Below, one piece after another: positions 27,274 through 37,835 of a stretch of 64,000 bases of DNA. A program made the translations under genes and the position numbers. The DNA is from Enterococcus sp. DIV2402. Lineage in GTDB: Bacteria; Bacillota; Bacilli; Lactobacillales; Enterococcaceae. The stretch is taken from assembly GCF_017426705.2 (NCBI RefSeq), contig NZ_CP147251.1:664501-728500 (forward strand). The letters are read 5' to 3'. Within the stretch, counting starts at the first letter, position 1, and every line of letters begins with the position of its first letter. The notes below the pieces were generated by a model that saw only the letters and a program-made list of their open reading frames with translations, had not been told where the DNA came from and made no database searches.

Positions 27274-28458
27274 ATGGAAAATTTTAATTTTCATGTAGAG
27301 ACAGATATTCGCTTTGGCAAAGAACGTTTAGGAGAACTACCAGAAGTGTTACATTCTTTTGGTAAAAATGTTCTGTTGGTCTATGGTGGAGGAAGTGTTA
27401 AGAAAAATGGCTTGTATGAAAAAGTGATGAATACACTAGATGGTTATACAGTGATTGAATTAGCAGGGGTGGAACCGAACCCACGCATCGAAACTGTTAC
27501 AAAAGGTGCGCAATTATGTAGAGAGCACCAAATTGATGTTATTTTAGCTGTTGGTGGGGGTTCGGTGATTGACTGTAGTAAAGCAATTGCAGCTGGAGCG
27601 TTTGTTGAAGGTGATTTGTGGGAAAATCTTGTATTGCAACGTCAATATAATGGACCAGCCATTCCGATTGTCACCATTTTAACTTTAGCAGCAACAGGTA
27701 GTGAGATGAATCGTGGTGGTGTCATTTCCAATATGCAAACGCAACAAAAGTTAGGAATGGGCGGCAAAAATCTTTTACCGAAAGTTTCTTTCTTAGATCC
27801 AACCAATACTTTTACAGTGAATGCGTATCAAACAGCTGCTGGTTCAGCGGATATTTTTAGTCATTTAATGGAAAATTATTTTAATGCAACTCCTGGAACA
27901 GATGTTCAAGACGGTGTTGCAGAAGGTTTGATGAAAACAGTTATTCATAATTTGCCAATTGCATTGAAAGAACCTGATAATTATGATGCAAGAGCGAATT
28001 TAATGTGGGCAAGTACGTTAGCGTTAAATGGTTTAACGGGAAGTGGTAAAACTGGGACGTGGTCTTGTCATGCGATGGAACATGAACTAAGTGCATTTTA
28101 TGATATTACGCATGGAATTGGCTTAGCAATTTTAACACCGCGCTGGATGGCACATATTTTGAATGAAACCACACTTCCTAAATTTGCACGTTTTGCAAAA
28201 GAGGTTTGGGGAATTCAAGAAACGAATCAAGAAGTAGCAGCGAAAAAAGGGATGCAGGCTTTGTATGACTTTTTCTTAGCAAATGGGGTGCCGATGACGT
28301 TGCCAGAAGTGGGTATTGAAACAGAAAAGGACTTTGAACAGATGGCACAACAAGCAGTGGCTCATAGCACCATCAGCAAAGCAGCCTTTGTTCCGTTACA
28401 ACAAGCAGACGTTGTCCAAATCTATCAAGCAGCACGTAAACCTTCAACGTTCATCTAA
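27274..28458 (+). CDS. Iron-containing alcohol dehydrogenase, BdhA/YqhD-like
   Basis: 394 residues from ATG 27274, seven bases after GGAGG; a GTG directly before is less well placed. The NAD(P) site shows G-G-G-S-V-I-D-C-S-K near residue 94. The metal ligands are Asp and His in S-A-D-I-F-S-H, plus the two His of C-H-A-M-E-H-E-L and T-H-G-I-G. It is nearest to NADPH-dependent butanol/aldehyde reductases. In this position it could reduce acetaldehyde released by DeoC, but that link is inference. Confidence 0.85.
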   Translation: MENFNFHVETDIRFGKERLGELPEVLHSFGKNVLLVYGGGSVKKNGLYEKVMNTLDGYTVIELAGVEPNPRIETVTKGAQLCREHQIDVILAVGGGSVIDCSKAIAAGAFVEGDLWENLVLQRQYNGPAIPIVTILTLAATGSEMNRGGVISNMQTQQKLGMGGKNLLPKVSFLDPTNTFTVNAYQTAAGSADIFSHLMENYFNATPGTDVQDGVAEGLMKTVIHNLPIALKEPDNYDARANLMWASTLALNGLTGSGKTGTWSCHAMEHELSAFYDITHGIGLAILTPRWMAHILNETTLPKFARFAKEVWGIQETNQEVAAKKGMQALYDFFLANGVPMTLPEVGIETEKDFEQMAQQAVAHSTISKAAFVPLQQADVVQIYQAARKPSTFI

Positions 28459-28461
28459 AAA

Positions 28462-28528
28462 AACGATCCGAGCTAGGACGAAAACTTGCTGAACTGCAAG
28501 AGAATCGTTTCTAGCTCGGATTGTTTTT
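28462..28528. terminator. Bidirectional terminator between convergent genes
   Basis: AACGATCCGAGCTAG (28462-28476) pairs with CTAGCTCGGATTGTT (28511-28525) with one G-U pair, followed by T on the plus strand; A before the left arm gives T on the minus strand. An inner CTTGC/GCAAG stem is nested inside. It serves the dehydrogenase gene and gpmA. Confidence 0.88.
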
Positions 28529-28530
28529 TC

Positions 28531-29199
28531 TTATAGATAATATTTTTCGATTACAGATAAATCATCATTTAGTTCATAAACAAGTGGTTTACCTGTTGGA
28601 ATTTCAAGTCCCATAATATCGTCATCAGAAATACCTTCAATGTGTTTTGCTAATGCGCGTAATGAGTTCCCGTGGGCAGCAACTAAAACGGTTTTACCAT
28701 CTAATAATGCAGGAGCAATCTCATCTTCCCAAAATGGTAAGGCACGTTCTAAAGTGACTTTTAGATTTTCGCCACCAGGAACGGTGCGAGGATCTAAATG
28801 TGCATAGCGACGGTCTGGTTTTGCATCTGATAATGGAGGCAAAGTATCGTAAGAACGACGCCAAATAAGAACTTGCTCGTCTCCGTACTTATCACGAGTG
28901 GCTTGTTTATTTAAACCTTGTAGTGCACCATAGTGACGTTCGTTTAAGCGCCATGATTTGATTGTCGGTACCCATAATTGATCTGAGTATTCTAGGATGT
29001 AGTTACAAGTTTTGATGGCACGTGTTAAAACAGAAGTATAGGCAATATCAAATTCGATTCCAGCTTCCTTGATTTTACGGCCACCTTCTATTGCTTCTTC
29101 GACACCCTCAGGAGCCAAATCAACATCTTCCCAACCAGTGAACTGGTCTAACTTGTTCCATTCACTTAATCCATGACGTGAAAAAACTAATTTTGGCAT
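28531..29199 (-). CDS. gpmA: 2,3-bisphosphoglycerate-dependent phosphoglycerate mutase
   Basis: 222 residues from ATG 29199 (AAGGAGAGG upstream); the frame is open to 29220. It interconverts 3- and 2-phosphoglycerate in glycolysis. The phosphorylated histidine is in S-R-H-G-L-S-E-W-N near residue 8, the second in A-A-H-G-N-S-L-R-A. It also has E-R-H-Y-G-A-L-Q-G and R-R-S-Y-D. It is convergent with the dehydrogenase and divergent from gpmI, the unrelated enzyme for the same step. Confidence 0.93.
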   Translation of the reverse strand: MPKLVFSRHGLSEWNKLDQFTGWEDVDLAPEGVEEAIEGGRKIKEAGIEFDIAYTSVLTRAIKTCNYILEYSDQLWVPTIKSWRLNERHYGALQGLNKQATRDKYGDEQVLIWRRSYDTLPPLSDAKPDRRYAHLDPRTVPGGENLKVTLERALPFWEDEIAPALLDGKTVLVAAHGNSLRALAKHIEGISDDDIMGLEIPTGKPLVYELNDDLSVIEKYYL

Positions 29200-29496
29200 A
29201 AAACCCTCTCCTTTATTCATATGATTTCTGAAATTTCCATTCCATATTTATTATACACCCGTTGTGAGTTAAATTTCCAATAATACTGTAAATCATTGGT
29301 CTAAAGATATTCATATTGGGTTTTACTAAAAAACTATTTAATGTTATTATGATAGGGCTGAATGAACTTTGTGTAAGATAAAACATTGTTTGCTCTCAGT
29401 AACTATCTATTTGGTAACGGCATCATCGTTATGATAGATTGACGCGTGTCTATTAGTAAAGTTTTTGAATTAGTAATGGAAAGTAGGAATAACAGA

Positions 29497-31020
29497 ATGG
29501 ACAAGAAACCTGTAATTTTAATGATTTTAGATGGATTTGGCCTAAGAGATGAAACAGTCGGTAACGCTGTGGCATTGGCTGATACACCGAATTTCGATAA
29601 GTATTGGAGTAAATATCCTCATAGCACATTAAAAGCTTCTGGTTTAGATGTAGGTCTTCCAGAAGGACAAATGGGAAACTCTGAAGTAGGACATACCAAC
29701 ATTGGTGCTGGACGAATTGTTTATCAAAGTCTAACTCGTATTGATAAGTCAATCCTTGATGGCGAGTTTGCACAAGAAAAAGCTTTGTTAGACTTATTTG
29801 ATTTCGTGAAAAAAAATAACTCTAACTTACATTTGATGGGCTTAGTTTCTGATGGCGGCGTTCACAGTCATATTAACCATCTATTTGCCTTATTAGAAGA
29901 AGCTAAAAAACATGACATCCCGGCTTTTGTTGACGTAATCTTGGATGGTCGTGATGTATCACCAACATCAGGTATCAATTATGTAAAACAATTGCAAGCT
30001 AAACTTGACGAATTAGGTCATGGAAAAATTGCTTCAATCTCAGGAAGATATTATGCAATGGACCGCGATAAACGCTGGGAACGAGTACAAAAATACTATG
30101 ATGTTGTGATTCATGGTGAAGGTGAAAAATCAACAGATGCAGTGGATGTTGTTGAAAAAAGCTATGCAGCTGGCGTAACGGATGAATTCTTATTACCAAC
30201 AGTGATTGTTGAAAATGACCAACCAGTCGCAACAATTAACGATAATGACGGTGTATTATTCTTTAACTTCCGTCCAGACCGTGCATTACAAATGTCACAA
30301 GCATTAACTGAAAAAGAATGGGAATTCTTTGACCGTGGAGAAACACCACAAAACGTGAAATTAGTGACTATGACTCAATATTCAGATAAACTGGATACAG
30401 AAGTTGTTTTTGCTCCAATTTCATTAGATAACGTCTTAGGTGAAGTGTTGGATAAAAACAATATCAACCAATTACGTATTGCAGAAACAGAAAAATATCC
30501 ACACGTTACTTTCTTCTTTAATGGTGGATCAAATACTGTATTTGGCACAGAAGAACGTATTTTGATTGACTCACCAAAAGTTGCAACCTATGACTTGCAA
30601 CCAGAAATGAGTATCTATGAAGTAACCGATGCGTTGGTAAATGCGATTAACGACGATAAATTTGAAGCAATCATCTTAAACTTTGCTAATCCAGATATGG
30701 TTGGACATTCAGGAATGGTTGAACCAACAGTGAAAGCAATTGAAGCTGTAGATGAATGTTTAGGTCGTGTGGTTGAAACTATTTTAGGAAAAGAAGGTTT
30801 CGCCATTATCACAGCAGACCACGGAAACTCTGAAACTTTAATGGATGAAAATGGTAATCCGCATACAGCTCATACAACGGTACCAGTTCCAGTTATCGTA
30901 ACCAAAGAAAATGCTGAATTAAGAACAGATGGTCGTTTAGCAGATTTAGCGCCAACAATGTTAGATTTGTTAGCTATTGATTTACCTGCTGAAATGACTG
31001 GTAGAAGCTTAGTTAAATAG
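29497..31020 (+). CDS. gpmI: 2,3-bisphosphoglycerate-independent phosphoglycerate mutase
   Basis: 507 residues from ATG 29497, where the protein begins [15 protein letters not shown] as in the family. It is a two-manganese enzyme of the alkaline phosphatase superfamily. The nucleophilic serine is in [14 protein letters not shown] near residue 60; later metal motifs are N-P-D-M-V-G-H-S-G and T-A-D-H-G-N-S-E. Length is normal and nothing is missing. The 297-bp gap to gpmA (29200-29496) holds no strong element that I can identify. Confidence 0.94.
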   Translation: MDKKPVILMILDGFGLRDETVGNAVALADTPNFDKYWSKYPHSTLKASGLDVGLPEGQMGNSEVGHTNIGAGRIVYQSLTRIDKSILDGEFAQEKALLDLFDFVKKNNSNLHLMGLVSDGGVHSHINHLFALLEEAKKHDIPAFVDVILDGRDVSPTSGINYVKQLQAKLDELGHGKIASISGRYYAMDRDKRWERVQKYYDVVIHGEGEKSTDAVDVVEKSYAAGVTDEFLLPTVIVENDQPVATINDNDGVLFFNFRPDRALQMSQALTEKEWEFFDRGETPQNVKLVTMTQYSDKLDTEVVFAPISLDNVLGEVLDKNNINQLRIAETEKYPHVTFFFNGGSNTVFGTEERILIDSPKVATYDLQPEMSIYEVTDALVNAINDDKFEAIILNFANPDMVGHSGMVEPTVKAIEAVDECLGRVVETILGKEGFAIITADHGNSETLMDENGNPHTAHTTVPVPVIVTKENAELRTDGRLADLAPTMLDLLAIDLPAEMTGRSLVK

Positions 31021-31029
31021 ACCTAGTTG

Positions 31030-31070
31030 AACTAGACTTGAAAAGATTTCTTTTTGAGTCTAGTTTTTTT
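31030..31070 (+). terminator. Rho-independent terminator after gpmI
   Basis: AACTAGACTT (31030-31039) and its partner ending TCTAGTT at 31064 form a stem extended by A-T pairs (GAAAAGA/TCTTTTT), followed by a T run. Confidence 0.85.
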
Positions 31071-31079
31071 TCTAGACAA

Positions 31080-31135
31080 AAAATTACGGGAAAACCTTGA
31101 AAATAAGTTCTTTTTCAAAGTTTTCCCGTAATTTT
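31080..31135. terminator. Strong inverted repeat, terminator of the recombinase gene
   Basis: A perfect 16-bp stem (31080-31095 with 31120-31135) contains a GC-rich core and is flanked by A on the left and T on the right, so it can act in both directions. It lies just after the end of the minus-strand recombinase gene. Confidence 0.8.
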
Positions 31136-31159
31136 GTATAGAATTTTAATTGAATTGGC

Positions 31160-31735
31160 TTATTTTTGTAGTAAAGTTGCAATTTCACTCTCAGATAAAT
31201 GAATGTATTTGTAACATGTTCCAATCGATACTTGACAGGTTGTAGCGATTGTTTGGATTGATTCTTTCTTTTCGAAAAATAAGAATCGAATTTTGTGAAC
31301 TGTTTCAGCGTCGATTTTTGGTCGACCACCAATTTTTCCTTTTTCTCGTGCGCGACTTAAGCCGAGTAGCGTACGTTCTTTTAGCAAAGCGCGTTCCATT
31401 GAGGCCATTTGATTCATCCATTGGAAATATAATTTCCCAGAAGAATCACGAGTATCGATCGTATCTGTTAAACAGACCAAATCAAAATGGTTCGTTTGGA
31501 AGCGTAGCATTAAATCTGCTAATTGCCTTGTAGACTTTCCTAGACGATAAAGCTGATCAACAACCAAGGCATCGCCAGGTTCCATTTGATCGAGTATTTC
31601 ATCAAGTGAAATAGATTCCGAGTTCAAATAATCTTCATGGAAAATTTCTGAACAGCCGAATTCTTGTAAACTCGTCATTTGCGGTTGAGGATCTTCATCC
31701 GTAATTGTTGTACGGATATACCCAAATATTTTCAT
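31160..31735 (-). CDS. Resolvase/invertase-like serine recombinase with altered active site
   Basis: 191 residues from ATG 31735; the frame is open to 31753. The N-terminal resolvase fold begins M-K-I-F-G-Y-I-R-T-T, where resolvases have R-V-S: the catalytic serine (residue 10 in Tn3/gamma-delta resolvase) is threonine. The usual L-D-R-L-G-R is L-Y-R-L-G-K, so an active-site Asp and an Arg are also changed. M-E-R-A-L-L-K-E-R-T and a C-terminal Hin-like helix-turn-helix (G-G-R-P-K-I-D, then S-I-Q-T-I-A) are kept. No transposon ends or inverted sites are seen nearby. It probably binds DNA; recombinase activity is doubtful. Confidence 0.8.
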   Translation of the reverse strand: MKIFGYIRTTITDEDPQPQMTSLQEFGCSEIFHEDYLNSESISLDEILDQMEPGDALVVDQLYRLGKSTRQLADLMLRFQTNHFDLVCLTDTIDTRDSSGKLYFQWMNQMASMERALLKERTLLGLSRAREKGKIGGRPKIDAETVHKIRFLFFEKKESIQTIATTCQVSIGTCYKYIHLSESEIATLLQK

Positions 31736-31836
31736 TTTTTCATCCCATCCCATTTTTTTTAGAAAATAAATAATAAGAAGAATATCATAAACTAGGTTAA
31801 ATAGATACCCCTAATTTCACAAAAAAGCGTTCTTGC

Positions 31837-32514
31837 CTAACGAACAACTGTTACCTTCTTAGGACCATTTTCTTCACCAATAATTATTGTATCAACCATA
31901 TTTAAAAATAACCCATGTTCCACAACGCCAACCAATTGATTTAATTCTTCATTTAAAGTAAAGGGATCTTCAATGACATCTAAATGCAAATCGATAATTG
32001 AATGCCCGCAATCTGTGATTTTCTTCTCTGTTTCGTTTTCCATTCGAAATGTTGGACGATAGCCCTTTTCTTTAAAAATTCGAAAAAGTTGTTCTTCACC
32101 ATATGGGACAACTTCCACAGGTAAAGGAAATTTACCTAATTTATCCACCATTTTAGATTCGTCAACAATCCAAATGACTTGATCAGAATAAGAAGCTACC
32201 ACTTTTTCAAATAAAAGTGCCGCACCGCCACCTTTAATTCCTTGAAAATCAGCACTAATTTCATCCGCACCATCAATTGTTACATCTACGCAAGTGACTT
32301 CATCAATTGTTTTTACCGGAATACCCAATTCTAAGGCTTGTTTACGAGAAGCAGAGGAAGTAGGGACCCCAACAATTGATAATTGCTCTTCATTGACGCG
32401 TCGACCTAATTCTTCAATCATGTAATAAGCAGTTGAACCAGTTCCCAGTCCCACGACCATTCCGTCTTTGACATAATTTGCTGCTTCGACGCCTACCATT
32501 TGTTTTAAATTCAA
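31837..32514 (-). CDS. rpiA: Ribose-5-phosphate isomerase A
   Basis: 225 residues from TTG 32514, chosen because AGGTGG lies 7 nt upstream and the protein then starts M-N-L-K-Q-M-V-G; the frame is open to 32571. It interconverts ribose 5-phosphate and ribulose 5-phosphate. Motifs: G-L-G-T-G-S-T-A near residue 20, D-G-A-D-E near 80, and K-G-G-G-A-A-L-L near 92. It connects ribose 5-phosphate from DeoB to the pentose phosphate pathway. It is divergent from rpsL. Confidence 0.92.
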   Translation of the reverse strand: MNLKQMVGVEAANYVKDGMVVGLGTGSTAYYMIEELGRRVNEEQLSIVGVPTSSASRKQALELGIPVKTIDEVTCVDVTIDGADEISADFQGIKGGGAALLFEKVVASYSDQVIWIVDESKMVDKLGKFPLPVEVVPYGEEQLFRIFKEKGYRPTFRMENETEKKITDCGHSIIDLHLDVIEDPFTLNEELNQLVGVVEHGLFLNMVDTIIIGEENGPKKVTVVR

Positions 32515-32625
32515 ACTATTCGCCACCTTTAAATTATTATTTCTTCTATATATTATATAATTCTTAGTCATAAAATGATAGGTAACACAAAATAAAATTA
32601 ATTGAAAAAAATTAAATGAATATCG

Positions 32626-32654
32626 TTGACACTATAGAAAATCCATGATATTCT
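32626..32654 (+). promoter_or_regulatory. Promoter of the str operon
   Basis: TTGACA (32626-32631), a 17-bp spacer, and TATTCT (32649-32654) form a near-consensus sigma-A promoter. The leader to the rpsL start is about 160 nt and includes a small GATGCA/TGCATT hairpin followed by T at about 32724-32750, possibly a weak attenuator. Confidence 0.8.
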
Positions 32655-32818
32655 ATCGAAGGTGCTTTATGAACAGGTCTCTGGATAGAGACGTGCTGAC
32701 TGTAGTAAAAGTACAATCTGATAAAGATGCATGTTATTGCATTATTTTTTATCGCCAAAAAAGAACCACCTGGATGTGTGGAACTAAACAGCGAATCAAG
32801 GAAGGAGGAAAACAAGGA

Positions 32819-33232
32819 ATGCCTACAATTAACCAATTAGTACGTAAACCTCGTAAATCCAAGGTTGAAAAATCAAATTCACCTGCATTGAACAAAGGAT
32901 ATAATAGTTTCAAAAAAGCTCAAACAAACGTGAGCTCACCTCAAAAACGTGGGGTAGCTACTCGTGTCGGAACAATGACACCTAAAAAACCGAACTCGGC
33001 TTTACGTAAATATGCACGTGTTCGTTTGTCTAACTTGATTGAAGTTACAGCTTATATCCCAGGTATTGGACATAACTTACAAGAACACAGTGTTGTATTA
33101 TTACGCGGTGGACGTGTAAAAGACTTACCAGGGGTACGTTATCATATCGTTCGTGGTGCTTTGGATACGGCTGGTGTAAACGACCGTAAACAATCTCGTT
33201 CTAAATATGGTACTAAACGACCAAAAGCTTAA
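32819..33232 (+). CDS. rpsL: 30S ribosomal protein S12
   Basis: 137 residues from ATG 32819 (GGAGGAAAACAAGGA upstream); the frame is open from 32645 but the extension is leader sequence. S12 lies at the decoding centre. The decoding loop [11 protein letters not shown] (residues 54-64) keeps the lysine whose change gives streptomycin resistance, so this allele is wild type there. First gene of the str operon. Confidence 0.97.
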   Translation: MPTINQLVRKPRKSKVEKSNSPALNKGYNSFKKAQTNVSSPQKRGVATRVGTMTPKKPNSALRKYARVRLSNLIEVTAYIPGIGHNLQEHSVVLLRGGRVKDLPGVRYHIVRGALDTAGVNDRKQSRSKYGTKRPKA

Positions 33233-33294
33233 TTTTATTCTACAAACTAAAACGACTATTTAAATAAAACCAATTTCGGAAGGAGGAGTTACGG

Positions 33295-33765
33295 ATGCCT
33301 CGTAAAGGTCCTGTTGCAAAACGTGATGTATTACCAGATCCTATTTATAACTCAAAATTAGTAACTCGTTTAATCAACCGCGTAATGGTTGACGGTAAAC
33401 GTGGAGTTGCTGCGAATATCATCTACAACTCATTTGATATTATTAAAGAATCTACAGGCAATGATCCATTGGAAGTTTTCGAACAAGCAATGAAAAACAT
33501 TATGCCTGTATTAGAAGTAAAAGCTCGTCGTGTTGGGGGTTCTAACTATCAAGTACCAGTTGAAGTTCGTCCTGAACGTCGTACAACTTTAGGTCTACGT
33601 TGGGTTGTTAACTACGCTCGTTTGCGTGGAGAACACACAATGGAAGAACGTCTAGCTAAAGAAATCATGGATGCTGCTAACAATACTGGTGCTTCAGTTA
33701 AAAAACGTGAAGACACTCATAAAATGGCAGAAGCTAACCGTGCATTTGCACACTATCGTTGGTAA
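33295..33765 (+). CDS. rpsG: 30S ribosomal protein S7
   Basis: 156 residues, the usual length. S7 nucleates folding of the 16S rRNA 3' domain. It begins [12 protein letters not shown] and ends A-F-A-H-Y-R-W. AGGAGG precedes ATG 33295, 62 bp after rpsL. In many bacteria S7 represses its own operon; no clear target hairpin was identified here. Confidence 0.97.
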   Translation: MPRKGPVAKRDVLPDPIYNSKLVTRLINRVMVDGKRGVAANIIYNSFDIIKESTGNDPLEVFEQAMKNIMPVLEVKARRVGGSNYQVPVEVRPERRTTLGLRWVVNYARLRGEHTMEERLAKEIMDAANNTGASVKKREDTHKMAEANRAFAHYRW

Positions 33766-33830
33766 GATACAAGCTACTTTTTTAGGTAGTATGTATTGTG
33801 ACAACAATTAGAGAGGAGAACAATCCCACA

Positions 33831-35915
33831 ATGGCAAGAGAATTTTCTTTAGAAAACACTCGTAATATTGGTATCATGGCCCACGTTGATGCTGGTAAAA
33901 CAACGACAACTGAACGTATCTTGTATTACACTGGTCGTATCCATAAAATTGGTGAAACTCATGAAGGAGCTTCACAAATGGACTGGATGGAACAAGAGCA
34001 AGAACGTGGAATTACGATTACTTCTGCTGCGACAACTGCGCAATGGAAAGGTAACCGTGTAAATATCATCGATACACCAGGACACGTGGACTTCACAATT
34101 GAAGTACAACGTTCTCTACGTGTACTTGACGGTGCTGTAACTGTATTGGACTCACAATCAGGTGTAGAACCACAAACAGAAACAGTTTGGCGTCAAGCGA
34201 CTGATTACCGTGTACCACGTGTTGTTTTCTGTAATAAAATGGATAAAATCGGTGCTGACTTCTTGTATTCAGTATCTACATTGCATGACCGCTTGCAAGC
34301 AAATGCACATCCAATCCAATTACCAATTGGTGCAGAAGACGACTTCACAGGAATTATTGACCTTGTGAAAATGAAAGCTGAAATCTATACAAATGACTTA
34401 GGTACAGAAATCGAAGAAACTGAGATTCCTGCTGAGTACGTTGAACAAGCTGAAGAATGGCGCGAAAAATTAATCGAAGCTGTAGCAGATACAGACGAAG
34501 ATTTAATGATGAAATTCTTAGACGGTGAAGAAATCACTGAAGAAGAATTAAAAGCTGGTATTCGTAAAGCGACATTAACGGTTGATTTCTTCCCAGTAAT
34601 GTGTGGATCAGCCTTCAAAAATAAAGGTGTACAATTGATGTTGGATGCAGTTATTGACTACTTGCCAGCACCAACTGATGTACCTGCAATCAACGGGATT
34701 AACCCTAAAACTGATGAAGAAACTGAACGCCCATCATCTGATGAGGCACCATTTGCTTCATTAGCATTTAAAGTTATGACTGACCCATTCGTAGGTCGTT
34801 TGACATTCTTCCGTGTATACTCTGGCGTACTTAACTCTGGATCATACGTATTGAATGCATCAAAAGGCAAACGCGAACGTATCGGACGTATCCTACAAAT
34901 GCATGCGAACACTCGTGAAGAAATTCAAACAGTTTATTCTGGAGATATCGCTGCAGCTGTTGGTTTGAAAGATACAACTACAGGGGATACATTATGTGAT
35001 GAAAAAGATCCAGTTATCTTAGAATCAATTGAATTCCCAGAACCAGTTATCGAAGTTGCTGTTGAGCCTAAATCAAAAGCTGACCAAGATAAAATGGGTG
35101 TTGCTTTACAAAAACTTGCTGAAGAAGATCCATCATTCCGCGTAACAACTAACGTTGAAACTGGTGAAACAGTTATCGCAGGTATGGGTGAACTTCACTT
35201 AGACGTCCTAGTTGACCGTATGCGTCGTGAATTCAAAGTTGATGCGAACGTGGGTGCACCACAAGTATCATACCGCGAAACATTCCGCGCAGGCACTCAA
35301 GCTGAAGGTAAATTTGTACGTCAATCAGGTGGTAAAGGTCAATACGGTCACGTATGGATTGAATTTACACCTAACGAAGAAGGAGCAGGTTTTGAATTCG
35401 AAAACGCAATTGTCGGTGGTGTGGTTCCTCGTGAATACATTCCTGCAGTTGAAAAAGGTTTAGAAGAATCAATGGAAAACGGTGTATTAGCTGGTTATCC
35501 ATTAGTTGATATCAAAGCTAAACTTTATGATGGTTCTTACCATGATGTCGATTCAAATGAAACTGCCTTCCGTGTTGCTGCTTCTATGGCATTGCGCGCT
35601 GCTGCTAAAAAAGCACAACCTGCAATTCTAGAACCTATGATGAAAGTAACAATCACAGTTCCTGAAGATTATTTAGGAGATGTGATGGGTCACGTTACTG
35701 CTCGTCGTGGACGTGTAGAAGGTATGGAAGCACATGGTAACTCACAGATCGTTAACGCAATGGTGCCGTTATCTGAAATGTTTGGTTACGCAACAACTCT
35801 ACGTTCTTCAACTCAAGGACGTGGAACATTCATGATGGTATTTGACCACTATGAAGATGTACCGAAATCAATTCAAGAAGAAATTATTAAGAAAAATGGC
35901 GGAAACGCTGGATAA
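33831..35915 (+). CDS. fusA: Elongation factor G
   Basis: 694 residues from ATG 33831 (GAGAGGAG upstream), where the protein begins [14 protein letters not shown]. It is the GTPase that drives translocation. G1 motif A-H-V-D-A-G-K-T-T, switch region [12 protein letters not shown]3 D-T-P-G-H-V-D, G4 N-K-M-D. Domains III-V are complete. The in-frame stretch before 33831 is leader. Confidence 0.97.
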   Translation: MAREFSLENTRNIGIMAHVDAGKTTTTERILYYTGRIHKIGETHEGASQMDWMEQEQERGITITSAATTAQWKGNRVNIIDTPGHVDFTIEVQRSLRVLDGAVTVLDSQSGVEPQTETVWRQATDYRVPRVVFCNKMDKIGADFLYSVSTLHDRLQANAHPIQLPIGAEDDFTGIIDLVKMKAEIYTNDLGTEIEETEIPAEYVEQAEEWREKLIEAVADTDEDLMMKFLDGEEITEEELKAGIRKATLTVDFFPVMCGSAFKNKGVQLMLDAVIDYLPAPTDVPAINGINPKTDEETERPSSDEAPFASLAFKVMTDPFVGRLTFFRVYSGVLNSGSYVLNASKGKRERIGRILQMHANTREEIQTVYSGDIAAAVGLKDTTTGDTLCDEKDPVILESIEFPEPVIEVAVEPKSKADQDKMGVALQKLAEEDPSFRVTTNVETGETVIAGMGELHLDVLVDRMRREFKVDANVGAPQVSYRETFRAGTQAEGKFVRQSGGKGQYGHVWIEFTPNEEGAGFEFENAIVGGVVPREYIPAVEKGLEESMENGVLAGYPLVDIKAKLYDGSYHDVDSNETAFRVAASMALRAAAKKAQPAILEPMMKVTITVPEDYLGDVMGHVTARRGRVEGMEAHGNSQIVNAMVPLSEMFGYATTLRSSTQGRGTFMMVFDHYEDVPKSIQEEIIKKNGGNAG

Positions 35916-35996
35916 TCTTAATTGATTCGATGAATTTATCCAAATAACTATATTTTTTGGAGCATTTCGTGTACAATGTATTACGATGATATGGGC

Positions 35997-36017
35997 AAGG
36001 AATCTTATGGATTCCTT
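35997..36017 (+). other. Hairpin in the tuf leader
   Basis: AAGGAATC (35997-36004) pairs with GATTCCTT (36010-36017) in the 150-bp gap before tuf. There is no T tract. It may stabilise or process a separate tuf message; TACAAT at 35972-35977 may be a -10 of a second promoter. Confidence 0.45.
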
Positions 36018-36065
36018 ACCTATCAAATATAAAATAAAAACGCATTTTTAGGAGGAACATTTAAA

Positions 36066-37253
36066 ATGGCAAAAGAAAAATTTGACCGTTCTAAAGCCCA
36101 TGTAAACATTGGTACTATCGGACACGTTGACCATGGTAAAACTACATTAACAGCTGCAATTACAACTGTTTTAGCTAAAAAAGGTTTGGCACAAGCTTCT
36201 GCTTACGACCAAATCGATGGTGCTCCAGAAGAGCGCGAACGCGGAATCACTATCTCAACTGCACACGTTGAGTATGAAACTGAAACTCGTCACTATGCTC
36301 ACGTGGACTGCCCAGGACACGCGGACTATGTTAAAAACATGATCACTGGTGCTGCTCAAATGGACGGCGCGATCTTAGTAGTATCTGCTGCTGATGGTCC
36401 TATGCCTCAAACTCGTGAACACATCTTATTATCTCGTAACGTAGGTGTTCCTTACATCGTTGTATTCTTAAACAAAATGGATATGGTTGATGATGAAGAA
36501 TTATTAGAATTAGTAGAAATGGAAGTTCGTGACTTATTATCAGAATACGATTTCCCAGGCGATGACACTCCAGTTATTGCAGGTTCTGCTTTGAAAGCTT
36601 TAGAAGGCGATCCAGTTTACGAAGAAAAAATCTTCGAATTAATGGCTGCAGTTGACGAATATATCCCAACTCCAGAACGTGATACTGAAAAACCATTCAT
36701 GATGCCAGTTGAGGACGTATTCTCAATCACTGGTCGTGGTACTGTTGCTACAGGTCGTGTTGAACGTGGACAAGTTCGCGTTGGTGACGTTGTAGAAATC
36801 GTTGGTATCGACGAAGAAACAGCTCAAACTACTGTAACAGGTGTTGAAATGTTCCGTAAATTATTAGACTACGCTGAAGCAGGCGATAACATCGGTGCTT
36901 TATTACGTGGGGTTGCTCGTGAAGACATCCAACGTGGACAAGTATTAGCTAAACCAGGAACAATCACTCCTCATACAAAATTCGTAGCTGAAGTTTACGT
37001 TTTAACTAAAGAAGAAGGTGGACGTCATACTCCATTCTTCACTAACTACCGTCCTCAATTCTACTTCCGTACAACTGACGTAACTGGTGTTGTAGAATTA
37101 CGCGAAGGTACTGAAATGGTAATGCCTGGTGACAACGTAACTATCGACGTTGAATTAATCCACCCAATCGCTATCGAAGACGGAACTCGTTTCTCTATTC
37201 GTGAAGGCGGACGTACTGTTGGTTCAGGCGTTGTTAGCGAAATCAAAGCTTAA
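36066..37253 (+). CDS. tuf: Elongation factor Tu
   Basis: 395 residues. It delivers aminoacyl-tRNA to the ribosome. G1 G-H-V-D-H-G-K-T, switch [11 protein letters not shown]3 D-C-P-G-H-A-D, G4 N-K-M-D; domains 2 and 3 are complete and it ends [10 protein letters not shown]. Codon use is highly biased, as expected for a very highly expressed gene. AGGAGG precedes ATG 36066. A strong terminator ends the operon. Confidence 0.98.
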   Translation: MAKEKFDRSKAHVNIGTIGHVDHGKTTLTAAITTVLAKKGLAQASAYDQIDGAPEERERGITISTAHVEYETETRHYAHVDCPGHADYVKNMITGAAQMDGAILVVSAADGPMPQTREHILLSRNVGVPYIVVFLNKMDMVDDEELLELVEMEVRDLLSEYDFPGDDTPVIAGSALKALEGDPVYEEKIFELMAAVDEYIPTPERDTEKPFMMPVEDVFSITGRGTVATGRVERGQVRVGDVVEIVGIDEETAQTTVTGVEMFRKLLDYAEAGDNIGALLRGVAREDIQRGQVLAKPGTITPHTKFVAEVYVLTKEEGGRHTPFFTNYRPQFYFRTTDVTGVVELREGTEMVMPGDNVTIDVELIHPIAIEDGTRFSIREGGRTVGSGVVSEIKA

Positions 37254-37270
37254 TTTGATAACTGCTTTCC

Positions 37271-37308
37271 AAACTCTCCAAACTATTTATAGTTTGGAGA
37301 GTTTTTTT
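37271..37308 (+). terminator. Rho-independent terminator after tuf
   Basis: A perfect 15-bp stem (37271-37285 with 37290-37304), loop TTTA, then a T run to 37308. Confidence 0.93.
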
Positions 37309-37313
37309 GTATC

Positions 37314-37339
37314 TTATTTCCGTATCGATACGGAAATAA
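37314..37339. promoter_or_regulatory. 26-bp perfect palindrome upstream of the PTS operon
   Basis: TTATTTCCGTATC is followed immediately by its exact reverse complement, with a central TATCGATA. It sits between the tuf terminator and a cre site, about 160 bp upstream of the first PTS gene. A perfect dyad without loop suits a dimeric DNA-binding protein better than an RNA hairpin. Confidence 0.55.
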
Positions 37340-37353
37340 CCTCTATTCTAAAA

Positions 37354-37367
37354 TGAAAGCGTTTTAT
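37354..37367 (+). promoter_or_regulatory. cre site for the PTS operon
   Basis: TGAAAGCGTTTTAT matches the CcpA consensus TGWAANCGNTNWCA at 12 of 14 positions, including the central CG. It lies about 135 bp upstream of the PTS IIB gene, so glucose repression is likely. A TATGAT near 37435 may be the -10. Confidence 0.6.
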
Positions 37368-37500
37368 GTTATGATACAAAAGTAGTCAGGGGTGTCTAAA
37401 CACAATCATTAGTTAAATCATTTTTTATAAATGGTATGATATGTGAAGACGATGGCTGTATAAAAGTAAAAAATAAATGAACTTTTAGGAGGAAAAGAGT

Positions 37501-37815
37501 ATGAAAAAAGCGTTAATCATCTGTGCTGGAGGCATGTCTTCTTCAGTAATTGCTAAAAAAACAACAGAGTTTTTTGCAAGTAAAGGAAAAGAAATTGAAT
37601 TAGATGCAACTTCGGCTTCACAAGGTGCAAGCACAATTGCGAAAGATGAATATGATTTATATTTAGTTAGCCCACAAACCAAAATGTATTTTGATAATTT
37701 GAAAAAGGCTGCTGATAAAACCAATAAACCGATTGTAAATATTCCGCCACAAGCATATGTTCCAATTCCAATGGGGATTCAAAAACTTGCTGCTGTGGTT
37801 GAAGAAAATATTTAA
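37501..37815 (+). CDS. PTS lactose/cellobiose-family IIB component
   Basis: 104 residues, a free-standing IIB. It begins with the P-loop-like L-I-I-C-A-G-G-M-S-S-S, where Cys8 is the phosphorylated residue passing phosphate to the sugar. AGGAGG precedes ATG 37501. It is first in an operon with a PRD regulator, IIA, a membrane protein and IIC, so the permease is split into single-domain subunits. The sugar could be cellobiose, chitobiose or another diglucoside. Confidence 0.9.
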   Translation: MKKALIICAGGMSSSVIAKKTTEFFASKGKEIELDATSASQGASTIAKDEYDLYLVSPQTKMYFDNLKKAADKTNKPIVNIPPQAYVPIPMGIQKLAAVVEENI

Positions 37816-37835
37816 CAGTTAAAGGTCGCGAGAAA

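Noticed and set aside
31160..31735. Transposon or invertible segment around the recombinase gene
   Set aside because: No terminal inverted repeats, target duplication or paired crossover sites were found; the inverted repeat at 31080-31135 is better read as a terminator.
32645..32818. N-terminal extension of rpsL
   Set aside because: The extension has no ribosome site and covers the leader; S12 begins M-P-T-I-N-Q at 32819 with a good ribosome site.
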